NCBI GenBank assembly: GCA_014058105.1
Contig: JACGCM010002890.1
Span: 1,550,001-1,614,000, forward strand
From: Kingdonia uniflora
Lineage: Eukaryota > Streptophyta > Magnoliopsida > Ranunculales > Circaeasteraceae
Length of the DNA stretch: 64,000 nucleotides
Direction: 5' to 3'
A model generated the notes under the pieces. The model was not told the DNA's origin. It ran no database searches and worked only from the letters and a program-made list of their open reading frames with translations. How positions within the stretch are numbered: the first letter of the stretch is position 1; the number at the start of each line of letters is the position of its first letter. The position numbers and the translations under genes were made by a program. Shown here piece after piece: positions 21,986 to 33,122 of the stretch.

Positions 21986-23786
21986 CAATTACCTATTCGT
22001 TGGGGTCGTGTAGTTCGAGGATCTAAGGTGTAATCCTTTCCTCCTTTAAAAAATTGGTTAGACTCTAGGTTGGGTATTCCATCCTCGAGTTCCATTTCAT
22101 CTGCCCAACTCTCCAGGTTAAGTAATGCGCGTACTTCCTCTTGTGCATTAGTGCTAACTTCATCTTCCTCTTGGCCATCTTCAGATGTTACCATCTGAAA
22201 TTATGGTTGAACCCATGCTTCATCTGCTATTTTTGAACATTCTCTCTCTCGTGTACATGATAATTGTTCTTGCCATGGTGCATTTTCATTGTTGCTTAAC
22301 TGCAGAAATTGATTGATGCTTGTTAGGAAACTATTTTTAGAGGTGGTAGACCTAGGTATCTGACCTGCCTTGGGTGTTGACCATATATCGGCTTCCCTTA
22401 ATTTTAGCACCAATTTCTCCGTGTTAATTACAGGAAAATGAATTATAGGGGATGCTTCGTACTTTAATTTGGTGTATCTTGAAAATAATCATGTTTGTTA
22501 GGCATGTGGGGTTGTAGTTCATTGATGCCCTTTTTTGTTGGTTGTACCTCGTTGATCTTCACCTCTTGGTTCTTGTTGTGGATCACCGGATTATGACTGA
22601 ATTTTTGTAGCTGTTCATTCTGTCTGCATGGCCTTTTATCACTTTGCATTCCACTATAATATGCCCAATGTTGTTACAATGGCCACAATATTTAGGAATC
22701 CTGTGGAGAATTACTTCCTGATTGATGATTGCTCCCTTCACCTTTATCAAAACTTTCTTTGGTATCGCTTTCGATAGATCAATGTAAGCATACATGCATT
22801 GTAACCAAAAACTTTGTTCTTAGTGGAGTGGTCTAAATGAATAGGTGTACCCAAATTTTTTCCCAACGACATTGCGATCTTGTTGCTCCATAATTCCATC
22901 GGAAAACCTGGAAATTTGCACCATATGAGAGCATTGGCATTGTTGTGTTTATCAATAAAGAAATTGGGGCTCCAAGGCATAATCCACATGGGAAGGTTCT
23001 GAACAATCCATGGTCCTTTGCTCCAAATGAGTAGTTTATCTTCTACATTGTCTAGGTGGATTATGAAGAATCCTTTTCCAATGGGAATCAATTTGCAGAG
23101 CCCCGTACTCTTCCAATGATCACCAGCATATTGTTGTACCTCTATGAACTTGATTTTTTGGAGGTCCAGTCTTCCAATGAGACTGTACTGAAATTCAGAT
23201 ATCCCTTCGGCAATATCATCGGATGAAATGGACAATATTGGGGTTTTGCCTCTAATTCCTACTGGTATTAGTGGCATTTCTGATTGTGTTGGTTTCTCCT
23301 TCCCTCTGACCTTTTCGGCATAACTGGTTATATTTTGAGTTAATTTTCCATCAGGGATTTTACTATGGTTTGTGGAATCACTCCCCATAACCTGTTGACA
23401 TTGTTGTTCACTGTTTGCTGATTTGATTTCTTCATCTCCGATAGCTTTGCCCAAGAAACCCCATGGGCATAAAATCCTTGAATGATTCTTAGGTATCTTG
23501 GTTATATCCTCGGTACCTTTGTTTGCTCGATCCTCTGCGATATTATTCCCAAATTCTGGAATTGCGCCATTATCATTGACCTCAGTTGGAGCTGAGATGA
23601 ATTTCAACCCTTCGTATTTAATCCCACTGATTTAATACCATTTCGAAGAATCAATTGGAGTAGATTCATTTCTAGAGCATCCATGATTGCAGACGATGAA
23701 TCTCGAACTATCAATCACGAAGGAGAATGATTGAGTTGAGAGTGATTTGAGATTTTTTTAGAGAACATTATTTTTCTCCCCGCCAT
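21985..23786 (-). pseudogene. LINE-B ORF1 (DUF4283-like, CCHC zinc knuckle)
   Basis: The start MAGRKIMFSKK is at 23,786. The main open segment (23,607-22,747) contains a DUF4283-like RNA-binding region with LIGRLDLQKI, GKGFFIIHLDN and GPWIVQNLPM. An overlapping frame then gives KYCGHCNNIGHIIVEC, a perfect CCHC knuckle (C-x2-C-x4-H-x4-C) near 22,690. The C-terminus (22,194-21,985) has LLNLESWADE and KGGKDYTLDPR. Such ORF1 proteins coat LINE RNA. At least one frameshift, at about 22,790, breaks the protein. Confidence 0.88.
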
Positions 23787-23801
23787 AATCCACTATTGCT
23801 A

Positions 23802-23810
23802 AATCAAAGA
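23802..23810. repeat. Target-site duplication of LINE-B, right copy (approximate)
   Basis: AATCAAAGA, one indel away from AATAAAGA at 17,725-17,732. Confidence 0.6.
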
Positions 23811-24880
23811 TGTTACACACATTAAAGAATGTATTCAATAGTACTCACGAAACCCAAGACACCGCATGGTGGTGGAGAATGGTTTGGAACAACAGCCTAC
23901 ACCCGCAGCTAAGCTCATTTGTATGGAGACTTCTCAATTGGGCACTCTCATTTGGCAACAAAGTTATGGAGAGAGGCATCTACCTTACCTCCGTCTTCTC
24001 CCTCTGCCAATGCAACTGCAAAATTTGATAGCATTTTACTTTGAATGCGAGTATACTCTAGAAATCTGGAAATGGATGGCCAATATTTTCAATGTTACAT
24101 CGGTGACAGAGTTGGAAATTGGAAAATAGTCCTAGCTCGAAACAATCATGCAAGCTCATATGTACAAGATCTGTGGGTCTCTGCATCATTCACTAATTGC
24201 AATTGTCTTTGGACAAAGCGTAACAGCCTCAGATATGATGACCAAAAACCATCCAACCAACAGCTAAAACAAGACATCCTCAAAGACATCAGGGATACAT
24301 CCCAACTCTCTAAAAAATAATGTATAATAACAGTACTGACCTCCAAAGTATCAAGGCCTTGAATGTCTAGTATTGACAACGAAACACAATAACGATAAAG
24401 AGTTGTTGGTGAGAACTACCGCTACAGGGGGAGATAAAGGCGTGTTATGATGGATCCACTTTGGGTAGGGTAGTATAGAGGAATACGAAAGGGGAGGTAC
24501 TGGGCACATTCCGCAAAGCTATAGGCAATACCAACAATTATGTCACAGAGATACAAGCCATTATACAAGGAGCTCAATAGGTAATATCAAAGGGATGGAA
24601 AAGATTGTGGATGGTCTCAGACTCTCAAGCAACGGTTCAAGTGTTCATGAAAAATATACTTCCATAGATAATGATCAATGAATGGAGATGAACTAAACAT
24701 AAACTAGGCTCATTCTGAATATCACAAGTTTAAAGAAAAGCAAAATTTTAAGTGCATATAACAGCCAAATGTAGGTCCGCAAATGCAGAACCCTTTGAAG
24801 AATGGTGTCCCGGGAGGCCAATTTTTCTTACACGCATTGAGAACCCAGATATAAAATACTTCAAATTTCCCAAATAACAC
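23803..24880 (+). pseudogene. LINE-A ORF2 3' part (zf-RVT and RNase H)
   Basis: The zf-RVT region is at 23,850-23,990 (TAWWWRMVWNNSLHPQL then FVWRLLNW), aligning with LINE-B at 18,950. RNase H starts with CYDGST near 24,447 and contains VTEIQAIIQGAQ and VSDSQATVQ. The far C-terminus (about 24,785-24,870) reads NAEPFEEW..GRPIF, matching LINE-B NAEPFEEE..GRPPF. This shared tail lies just before the LINE 3' UTR. Multiple frameshifts are present. Confidence 0.85.
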
Positions 24881-24904
24881 TTGTAGGAAAAATAACGCTA
24901 GTCG

Positions 24905-25275
24905 TGCGAACGGCAATAGAGGTCGTTCGAACTAACTGGCGTATCAGCATACCAATTCAAACTGAGGTGTTTCAAAGGCTATTTTCAGCAGGTCATTTGA
25001 ATGACTTTGGAAGTCATTCGAACGAATCGTAGACTATTTTTAACAATTCGTTCGAACGGCATTGGACGTCATTTGAATAAATTAGAGCTCCATAAGGTCA
25101 ATTCAAGTTGAGGCATTTCGAAGGCTATTTAAATTAGTTAGTTCGAACGACATTGGAGGCCGCTTGAATAGACTAGGATTCCAGAAGGCCAATTCCAGCT
25201 GAGTTATTTTGAAGGCCATTTTTAACTGGTCATTCGCACAAGACTGGCATCGTTTGAACGAAATGGTGCAGAGGC
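24905..25275. repeat. About four diverged units of a ~90-bp tandem repeat in LINE-A 3' UTR
   Basis: Units share GTTCGAACG.CATTGGA.GTC, then AGGCCAATTC..GCTGAG and TTTCGAAGGCTATTT. Starts are near 24,915, 25,046, 25,140 and 25,225. LINE-B has no equivalent in its short 3' UTR. Confidence 0.7.
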
Positions 25276-25453
25276 ATGCCTCTTACCTGCTTTAGAGGTT
25301 TTGGTTTTTTTTTTTAATTTATTTTAACATTTTGTAGAGAACCCCCTCTGGATATGTACTAGTAGAATGTAATAGTGTATGACATTTTTAGTTCACCCTC
25401 CTCTTGTACTCTATCTTTTGGATATATATTACTAAACTTTTTACAAAAAAAAA
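25276..25453 (+). other. LINE-A 3' end with A tail
   Basis: A T-rich 3' UTR ends in A9 at 25,445-25,453. No coding. E2 sequence begins directly after it. Confidence 0.7.
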
Positions 25454-25699
25454 GGTACCTAGTCCAGCGAGGACTAGCCAAAAAATTTTGTGGGAGTTTC
25501 ACAAACTGAAGTCTAAGAAATAGGTCCTCTTTACGATCAAGGTACCTAGTCTAACGTTTCACGGTTACATCAATGAAGACTGCTTTCTTAAAACCTACAA
25601 TTTTCTTAAGCTCTAAAATGAAGCCAGCACAAAATTAAAGATAACGTTTCACGGTTACACCAATACAGAGTTTTCTTAAAATAAATGCAGCATAGCCAC

Positions 25700-28110
25700 C
25701 ACGTGCTCCATGGCGTTCTTCAACACACTTCATCTACGGGTTAAAGCTCGACCCGGCAGTTGCCACATGCTTAATGGCCACCTCGGCCTCTTCCTTGGTA
25801 GTAATGTCCATATGAAGCGCTGAAAAAAAGGCCCCAAATGGCCTATTCCTCAGTAATGTCCATGTGAAGCTCCAAAAGAATAGGCTACAGAGTAAGTAGC
25901 AGGGGAGCTACCATGACGACCTACTAGTTAGTGGACAAATGAAATTCTATCTCGATGCACGCCACATTCTTCACCAGCTCTACTACATGGCCCTGCAGAC
26001 CTGTGGACAACAGTTTCTCCCCCACGAGCTGGTTGTGAAGCGACTGCTCGTTCACCTCCTCCTCTAGCCGTAAGCTCTTAACATGACAATTGGCAGCCTC
26101 TAGGTCTCGCTCAAGCATATACTTTTACTCCCATTACATTTTGGCATTCTCAGCCAATGCCCTGGTCTGATTCACTACATATCTAACTAGCTTGCACTGT
26201 ACCACCTCGTTGAGGAGCTCTTTCTGGAAGGCTTGCATTTCTTCAAGACGTATCTCCAACTCGTTATTGTAATAAACGAGATTCTTGCCTCGCAGTAGAG
26301 CAGCCTCCAGAGTCAGGGTGTACTGCATACGACACAAAAGCTATGAGTTAGAGGCAAGAAAATACAGTCTCTACCTTAAACGATAGAAATATAAACCAAT
26401 GTAAACAATTCTTTATCCACACGACAGCCATAGCCATCGCCCGACAAGCGTGGGGGTCCTGAACTGCCTCAGTCAAACGAGCCTTCTCCTTCTCTTTATA
26501 GGGCTTACTTTGAACCACCCCTTTGCCAGGCTACCAGTGAAAAACTTGCCACCACCCACAGAATGGGTTGCCTCCTCCATGAAGGACAGAGATAGTGGCA
26601 TCCTTTCCCTCTCCCATAACCTTTCCAGCTCCTCATCAATGAGACCTTGGGGCACAGACTTCTAGCACTTGGCGGTTGGGGCCTCCTTATCATTACGGAT
26701 GCTGACGCCCTTAAGCCCTCTAATCTAACCCGCCACAAGGGATCCCACCGACGAGGCACCGTCGCATCCCTCCCCTTTAAAGTAAAGAGATGAGGCTTTA
26801 TCCTAATGTTCTCGACTGATTTTTACATGTACGTACTCTGTACAGAGATCGTATTGCTCGTACCACGCCTACGTGGATAACTATACTTAGCATGCGACCA
26901 AAAACGATCTGCCTCGAAGGTCATGCCAAATATGTTCATCAGCACTTGGCACTCTTTGTCCTTAATGCCCAACCAACGTAAATGAAAACTCTTGAACGTA
27001 ACCTCTTGCAGTGTAACACCTATACGAAAAGGACAAAACATCAAACCACACAAAGAAGCAACAAAAGGTCATTAGCATATGAACAATTAGGACATATACT
27101 TCGTATTAAAAGCATTATGCCGAAGATGATGATTGGGACCGTCATCAAAATCAAACACACCCGTCACCAATATCGGGTAACGACACCAAAAATTACCACC
27201 GGTCGGTAACTTAATATTTTCGACTTGCCAGACTTATAAGCTATATAAATCTAGTGCCACCAGTTAGAAGCACATGTACACATCACCTTCCGTTCCTTCG
27301 GATCGACTCCCCCCTTCCTAACGGGGGATGTCCTAGGAACACCTACCCTCGCTTTCGCCGAGTTACACATTTGATGACCCTCAGGATGCACCTACGAATG
27401 AGCATGGGTCACACGAGGTGAGGGTATGGGTTTATCTGATATACCAACCTCTCATCATCGTTTCCTACGTCCCCAAGTATTAAATCCCACTAATGCAAAC
27501 AGCGCTCCATCTAGTATGCAACCATCACATCCGCACAACCCACATTGAAACAAGGAGGGACTGACTAATTAATCTGGCGATAACCAGTCATCGCCCTGTA
27601 AAAATTACAATTTATTTGCCCTGGTGCTCGTCCGAACGAGTTCATACATTTTTTTGCTAGATCATCCAAGGGGAACCGTAAGCCATCATCAAACTTGCTG
27701 AAATAGAAGATACACTGGTTTGGGGCTAGCGTTTGTCAATTTGGCCAAATCCAGTCGTTACTACCACTCGCCCTACCCTATTCATTGATGTCGTCTAAAT
27801 ATTCCATCTTTATCCCATAAGACTCGCAGTTAACTAACGACGTGGGCGGTCTCCACTCACTTGGGTACGGCTAGAAGCTTTTGAAGCCTCCCCTGGCGTG
27901 ACCACTAATGAGTATCTCATGGGCTAGATCGCCAGGCACCCGTCCACATGGCATGAAATCAATGCCAATATCGGCCTCTAGGTCACGAGGGACGGATGTG
28001 CTTGGATCATGGCAATGACTTCCCCCCATTCTGGAGACACAGAATAAGGAAGCCTAGCAGACCCTTCTATCATTGACTCATTACCTGAGGAGCCCCTTCT
28101 TTGCAATAGT
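25700..28110 (-). pseudogene. E2 aORF, antisense-strand coiled-coil gene remnant
   Basis: On the minus strand a domain near 27,730-27,580 reads DDGLRFPLDDLAKK then APGQINCNFYRAMTG. This corresponds to GLSLPLTNLAK/QLNGN in E1 and GLELPLRRLVK/QMNGN in E3. It is typical of plant gypsy-type transposon (Transposase_28-like) proteins. Further on come a charged segment (26,655-26,473) and coiled coil (26,337-25,924) with leucine- and glutamate-rich heptads. Strand, order and position between pol and 3' LTR equal aORF-2 of the other elements. Many stops. The N-terminus is not defined, and I could not identify its small-ORF partners. Confidence 0.6.
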
Positions 28111-28910
28111 CACTCTAACGAGAGGGGACAAGGACTTGTCTAAGTTGATCGGTCGTCCCTGCACGAGCCAAGTACAAAGATTAGACTCAACCTTACATTA
28201 GGGAATAATTATTGTATACTAAGCCATAACACCTCAGGGAGCCATAGCCCTAAAGGCACCTCCCGCCGCTACACGCCACCCCCCAACGACATTCTAAATC
28301 AAGTTCAAATCATAGGCCAGCTAAATATGACTAGCATTACCTCTGGTACGCCAAGACCTTGGTTTAACAGGGTTACCAAGTAGCAAGAAAGTAGCTACAA
28401 TAATCACTACAACGGTGGAGCAACATAGTAAAAAGAAAACTTCCCAAAATTCACAATCCTTAAATGATGTAACATGGAGCACAAGCGCTGACGAGATCCC
28501 AAATAAGAAAGAGTTCAACCACACAGATAATCAAATTTAAGAAATGGCAGCTAAGAGGTGCAGATGTAATGGTAGAGAAACAGATGACGTTGGGACTAAA
28601 TGTTTTCAAAGAGACGCCTATCTTAGTTTTTTAGGCGATCATGAAACGACAGTTCAAAATATAATAATGACTCTGGCCCCCATTATCATGATGAAACACG
28701 TCACCACACAATGACAGTGGCAACCATGCGCCACGTGCTATTCAGAAGCATTAATTACTACATGTCCTTTTCCCAAGACACAGATAGTAATAATGACACA
28801 CAACTTCTAACACAATAGCTAGAAGAGGTAAAATTCAAACCATGACACCACATCATCTATGTGATAAACACAATCATTTCACATGAACTCTCCCTCGCCA
28901 TGAACAAGAA
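28111..28910. other. E2 non-coding 3' region
   Basis: I see no supported gene. Short frames on the minus strand (28,524-28,321) are hydrophobic but have no counterpart in E1, E3 or E4. Confidence 0.45.
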
Positions 28911-28924
28911 CTAAGGGGGGCGAT
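28911..28924 (+). other. E2 polypurine tract
   Basis: CTAAGGGGGGCGAT directly precedes the LTR start TGTAAGAGC. Confidence 0.75.
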
Positions 28925-29417
28925 TGTAAGAGCATGCTTCCGCTAACAGCAAATTGGAAGGTCATTAAATGACCTCCTCACCAATAAATGAGTACATCTC
29001 AGGGGAAACTCTCCTAATGGCCTACTAGCCAGGACAATACCACGAGCTCCGCTAGAACGAGCCTCCCCTAATTAACTCTCCTAATGGCCTACATTGAGCC
29101 TCTCCCTCAATGTGCCATGACAAGCAATAGTAGCCATGCCTACGTGGAGAAGTAAAGCCTTAATTCCTATAGGGCCGGGGTATCTTAGGAATTACCCACG
29201 ACACGTGAGCTCGAGCACTTCTAGGCCAGAAGCTCCACATATAAATAGGGTGATAAGATGACCTTAGAAAGGACCTTTCTTTCATAACCTCCTCCTCCAT
29301 CTAGGAAATCCAAAATGTTTGAGAGGAAGAGGGAGAAGAGACCCAGAAAGAGTTGAGTAGTGCCCTCCTCTGGTGAGACGTGCCAAGCCCGAAATATATA
29401 ATCACGTATATTTGTCA
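28925..29417 (+). repeat. E2 3' LTR
   Basis: Starts TGTAAGAGC after the polypurine tract. It has a TATA box TATAAATAG at 29,240-29,248 and probably ends at TTTGTCA (29,417), where LINE-C coding begins. The 5' LTR is not in the window, so the right end is an estimate. Confidence 0.65.
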
Positions 29418-30552
29418 CCCCTGAGGGAAATCTTGGGACTGCAATGGCATTATGTTCTTCCTACAAATATTAAAGTGCTCAACTGGAAGGTTTGGCATAA
29501 AGTGTTACCTGTGGATAACTTAATCTAATAAAAAATATCTTTAGTTTCCAAGTGCCTTTGCTATTTTTCTTAGGGTTACACTGAGCATACATATCACATT
29601 CTTGTACAGTGTGAAACTGCTGATCATGTGTAGAGATTTTGTGGAGTCAAGCTTGCTTTTCATAATTTTAGAAACAAACAGAATAAATGGTTTTCTGCAG
29701 AGAAGTTCTACTCTCATATGGGAATCATTATTGCTCTGCACCCCTCACTCATCTCATGGGAATTATGGAAATCCAAGTGCAAAGCTAAGTATGAGGGTGT
29801 CACTATGTCCCCAAACCTAATCATCAAAACTGTGTATAAATATATATGGCTTCAGGAGCTTAGTTTCAAGAACAAGATCAGCAAGGAAACATACAAAGAT
29901 GATATGTCTCTACAGGTTCTCAAATTCACAAAGAAATGCATGAAAGCTTAACAAATTAAGGTCGTCAGATGGGTAATGCCTAATTTTGGTATATTTAAAC
30001 TTAATGTTGATTTGTCTGGTTTAAACAATGGCCTAGGTGGGGCAGAGAGAAATCACTTAGGAAACTAGAGTTTTTCTTTTACTGTTGGCTTAAGACGTAG
30101 GAGCAATACTGTAGGAGAGCTATTTAGTTTAGATCATGGACTTAAATACTGCATTGAGCACAATTATTAACCACTTGTGGTGGAAATGGACTCACAAGTA
30201 ATTGTGAACTGGCAATACAATAAGGGCTTTGTACCAATCAAGCACATCAACATATGGAAGGAGATATTGAGCTATGGTTCTGCACTACATATGTATCTAA
30301 TAAATATATTTAGGGAAGGTAATCACACTGTTGATACCCTGTCTAAGCTAAGGAGTACATAGTTAAATTGTTTCTTCAAAATTTTGATAGAGCTGCCTAG
30401 GCATTCTAGAGTATCTTTCTTTCTGGACAAAATGGGCATTGCCCATTTCAGAAAATAAATGATGTATGACTCTTAGTAGGGGCCAGGATCTAGTCCTCCC
30501 CTTGTATCCCATTTTCTAATTATGAATAAAATTCTAAATTTTTTATAAAAAA
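29418..30552 (+). pseudogene. LINE-C ORF2 3' end (zf-RVT and RNase H) with 3' UTR
   Basis: zf-RVT-like sequence appears at once (VLNWKVWHKVLPVDN, then EHTYHILVQCETADHVW). After a linker comes an RVT_3-type RNase H: a first motif reading LNVDLSGLNNG (catalytic Asp followed by Leu-Ser instead of Gly-Ser), VVEMDSQVIVNW, and a C-terminal FREGNHTVDTLSK. The tail has AATAAA at 30,525-30,530 and A6 at 30,547-30,552. It belongs to another LINE family than LINE-A and LINE-B because the RNase H sequence differs. RNase H would remove RNA from the hybrid during element synthesis. Stops interrupt the frame. Confidence 0.82.
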
Positions 30553-30996
30553 TTTCAAACAAGCAACCAATCGCGTCACACAAATCATTAAACATACGCA
30601 GAACCTTGGGTGAGCTTTAAGCCGAGTCGGTATGACAAGGTGCGGTAAAAAATGAACGGGCACGTGTAAAGGCCAATAATATTACTTAATTAATATGAGG
30701 AAGTCAAAACCCTAAAGAATTTAGGCTCTAGTCGATGACTTGGGTTTTCACATGCGTATGAATACTCTCCCTAGAACTTGATTATGCGACTAGGCTCAAT
30801 CCTGGGCCGTTGACACAGTATGTGACATGGCCTGGACATAAGCAGCAAGCTTAGTTTTTGACTTGTCCTGGACACTATAGTAAAAAACTCGGATCTGGCA
30901 TGGGTATCTCAGGTTTTACGCCTGATAGAGCCTTCGGGTTTTTGACATGTTTGCATTGCTCAAGTTTAGGTCACCGTAATGGCCTAATTTCATAGT
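30553..30996. other. Unassigned spacer
   Basis: No coding frame or repeat I can name. The last five bases (ATAGT) flank the solo LTR. Confidence 0.5.
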
Positions 30997-31525
30997 TGTT
31001 GGAAATAGCTCGAAATTAGCTCTTTTACCAAATGTACCTATGAAATGAATTAGTATAATTCAATATAGAAATGACAAAGGTGGTTAACGTGGAAACCATT
31101 GAATAGGTAAGAACCACAACCTCGCCCTGAGGATTTAGTAACTGTAACTTTTATTGCTTGAGGCTGATGTGTTGATTCAAAGTTTTATGATCTCTTGAGC
31201 TAGAAAAACTTGATCTTTTTGTGTAAAATTCTTGGTCCTTTCTCCTTTGGAACTCATTTTTTTTATAGACCTCACTCTGAATTCGCTAGCATATAAAGGC
31301 ACGATCTCTTGAAAATGGGGCAGGAGGTAGTTGAATGTGTAACTGCTAGTTCATGGGAGACAGGTGTCTTTAACTTGTTCTATATTATCTGTAGTGCTCA
31401 ATACACATTCTTTATCAGTTTGTAGTCCAGGTGTCATTAATGATTGTGTATGTCACATGTATAATGCGTGTGTCTAGTATTGAGGTAGTTCGAATTTGGC
31501 ATAGGACGAGGGATAGGTCCCTACA
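30997..31525 (-). repeat. Solo LTR of the E1/E4 family
   Basis: On the plus strand it starts TGTTGG and ends CCCTACA. It aligns with both E1 LTRs, including the GTGGAAACC..TGAATAGGTAAG and GGCTGAT segments. It is flanked by ATAGT and ATAGG (four of five bases equal). No internal sequence is attached. This is the usual product of recombination between the two LTRs of one element. A minus-strand TATA (CTATAAAA) lies at 31,261-31,268. Confidence 0.85.
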
Positions 31526-31605
31526 ATAGGTACCTGATCATAGTACATTCCATGATTTAATGTCGTAAGTGCTCTTTCCAAATCTACTTAGCGTTAGATA
31601 TCTTT

Positions 31606-32046
31606 GCGTTAAGGTTTGATACCATAAATTTTGTGTATGAATACAAATTAACATATAATATTATATATGTCGTACAAGGGAAGTTGTAAATGGGCATAAA
31701 CACATTGTAGCAAAATTTTATATAGTTCACAAGGGAAAACCCTACATTGTTGGAACTGTAACAAACTAATGTGCGCTCGACTATTAGAGGGTTTTAGCAC
31801 CCACCATTGGCATCGACCTCCTCTAGGGTTTACTTAGGAGAGGGAGAGAATCTAGAGCTAGCCTCTTTATATAAGAGATGATAGGTCCCTCTTATTTTCA
31901 ACCTAATTACTACTTTAATGGATAATTGCTCAAAACCAAACCGAGTCTAAGTTTACACAAACTTAAATTTATCATACCATCAATGGTGTACCTGATCATA
32001 CACAAAATTTATCATACCATCAATTGTTAAGGTTAGATACCTTAAC
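31606..32046. repeat. Inverted repeat with partial direct repeats
   Basis: The arm 31,606-31,640 is an imperfect reverse complement of 31,996-32,046 (shared core CATAAATTTTGTGTATGA and GTTAAGGT). The segment AATTTATCATACCATCAA occurs twice (about 31,967 and 32,007). It could be a small foldback element or a decayed transposon. No ORF lies inside. Confidence 0.5.
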
Positions 32047-32079
32047 ATAAATTTTTAAGAAATTGAATGAACAATTATG

Positions 32080-32168
32080 TGTTTATTTCTATTCTTATTT
32101 TATTTGTTGTCACATATACATTAGTTGTAAGAGCTTTTCGAGCAATTACAAAATTAGCCCTTCCATTT
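32080..32168 (+). repeat. E4 5' LTR remnant (3' end only)
   Basis: The pattern GTAAGAGCT..TTCGAGCAATTACA and GCCCTTCCATTTT aligns with the inner ends of the E1 LTR and the solo LTR. The sequence upstream (31,526-32,079) is not LTR, so most of this LTR is missing or replaced. Confidence 0.65.
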
Positions 32169-32170
32169 TT

Positions 32171-32183
32171 TGCCGTCTGTGGG
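32171..32183 (+). other. E4 primer-binding site
   Basis: TGCCGTCTGTGGG follows the LTR end. It matches the E1 site except for a two-base loss in TGGCGCCG. Confidence 0.6.
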
Positions 32184-32214
32184 TAAGAAGACATTTTCTA
32201 CGCAATCCTAAGGC

Positions 32215-32219
32215 ATACA
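32215..32219. repeat. Target-site duplication ATACA, left copy (E3)
   Basis: Repeated exactly at 45,354-45,358. Confidence 0.85.
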
Positions 32220-33037
32220 TGTTGTAGCCTACTCGTAGCTTTCGAACAGACAGCTGATGCGCACTTCATAGCCTACTCGAATATATCGAAGCCCTCTTAA
32301 CACCTAAACAAGGCTTCTCAAAGATCCCTCAAAGACAAATCTTCAACACCGAACAGAACTTCGAGAACGGATCAGTACATTACAGCAGACATCCTTCAAC
32401 CATATCTACATACCGTTACAGTATGATAAGACAGATAGCCAGCTCACCGGACAGAACTTCGAGAATGAACTAACGTCCCAGCAGCAGATATCCATCGACC
32501 TCACTATCACGCGGTTGAAGCAAGATAAGACAGACAACTCCCTTATTAGATAAGACAGCGCATTGATTGGCCTGTGCATCTACAGTGACAAGCCCAGCCA
32601 CCACACCGTTCAGAGCCATCACAAATAAATACAGCAGTAACAGTACTGACAAGACCGGTGTCCGTCACTCGCCGGGATTGTCTGACAACATAATCATGTA
32701 AGCCAGACCCACGCCTGGTGACTCAGCTCCCTATGCTTTTATAAATAGAGGAGAGGGGAAACCAGGCAGGGATTGGAGAGATCTCTTCCGGCCTTTGCAT
32801 CTTAACCTTCGACCACCCATAAAACCTATACTCGAACCCTTTAATATATTCTTCAATAATATAATCTGTCTTAAAAATCCTCATCAGAGGTCGCAGAGAG
32901 TCACATTCGGGCCTCTATGCAAGTATTTGCCTTTAGCTTTATCTTATCATTGGCCAAATTGCTTGTTCCCTTTGATTGAGGTTTGAGTTTACTTTGTAAG
33001 AACCGACTCCCCGTCCGAACGGAGTTAGTTCCCTATA
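32220..33037 (+). repeat. E3 5' LTR
   Basis: Starts TGTTGTAGCC and ends CCCTATA (818 bases). TATA box TTATAAATAG is at 32,739-32,748. It aligns with 44,610-45,353 from position 32,295 on. The first 75-80 bases have no clear partner in the 3' LTR. Confidence 0.88.
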
Positions 33038-33039
33038 AT

Positions 33040-33053
33040 TGGCGTTGTCTGTG
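33040..33053 (+). other. E3 primer-binding site
   Basis: TGGCGTTGTCTGTG lies two bases after the LTR, one substitution from the TGGCGCCGTCTGTG type. Confidence 0.8.
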
Positions 33054-33122
33054 CCTCCCACCCTACCACTCTCCCTCCCTTGTTCCCATCCCCTTGTTTT
33101 CCACACCAGCAGATTATCCCCA

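Larger units (their letters stand above)
17733..23801 (-). mobile_element. LINE-B, near full-length L1-like LINE inserted antiparallel in LINE-A
   Basis: Minus-strand order is a short 5' UTR and ORF1 (from about 23,786), ORF2 (from 21,985), then a 3' UTR with AATAAA and an A8 tail (T8 at 17,735-17,742). Both ORFs have frameshifts. The protein resembles LINE-A along its length, so the same family inserted into its own kind. The 5' end looks complete because the ORF1 start lies 15 bases from the duplicated target. Confidence 0.88.
1..25453 (+). mobile_element. LINE-A, L1-like non-LTR retrotransposon, interrupted by E1 and LINE-B
   Basis: Plus-strand pieces at 1-783, 14,992-17,732 and 23,803-25,453 form one LINE. 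ORF1 C-terminus and the ORF2 start lie left of gypsy element E1. Endonuclease and reverse transcriptase lie between E1 and LINE-B. The zinc-binding domain, RNase H, 3' UTR and an A9 tail (25,445-25,453) lie to the right. Protein similarity to LINE-B continues across both interruptions, and E1 is flanked by the duplication ATATG. The 5' end is outside the window. All reading frames are broken by stops and frameshifts, so this is an old copy. Confidence 0.9.
25454..29417 (+). mobile_element. E2, 3' remnant of a Tat-type gypsy element
   Basis: The remnant holds a minus-strand coiled-coil/aORF region (25,700-28,110), a polypurine tract (28,911-28,924) and a 3' LTR (28,925-29,417). Gag-pol is absent. 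The left edge is the LINE-A tail, so LINE-A probably inserted into E2, with the rest of E2 outside the window. The right edge abuts LINE-C coding sequence, so E2 probably sits in LINE-C. Confidence 0.7.

Noticed and set aside
28321..28524. Hydrophobic minus-strand frame with possible membrane segments
   Set aside because: No homologue in the other elements and no promoter or start context. Probably chance in non-coding E2 sequence.
31860..31900. TTTATATAAG in the inverted-repeat segment as a host promoter
   Set aside because: No downstream ORF. An AT-rich context makes such a match common.
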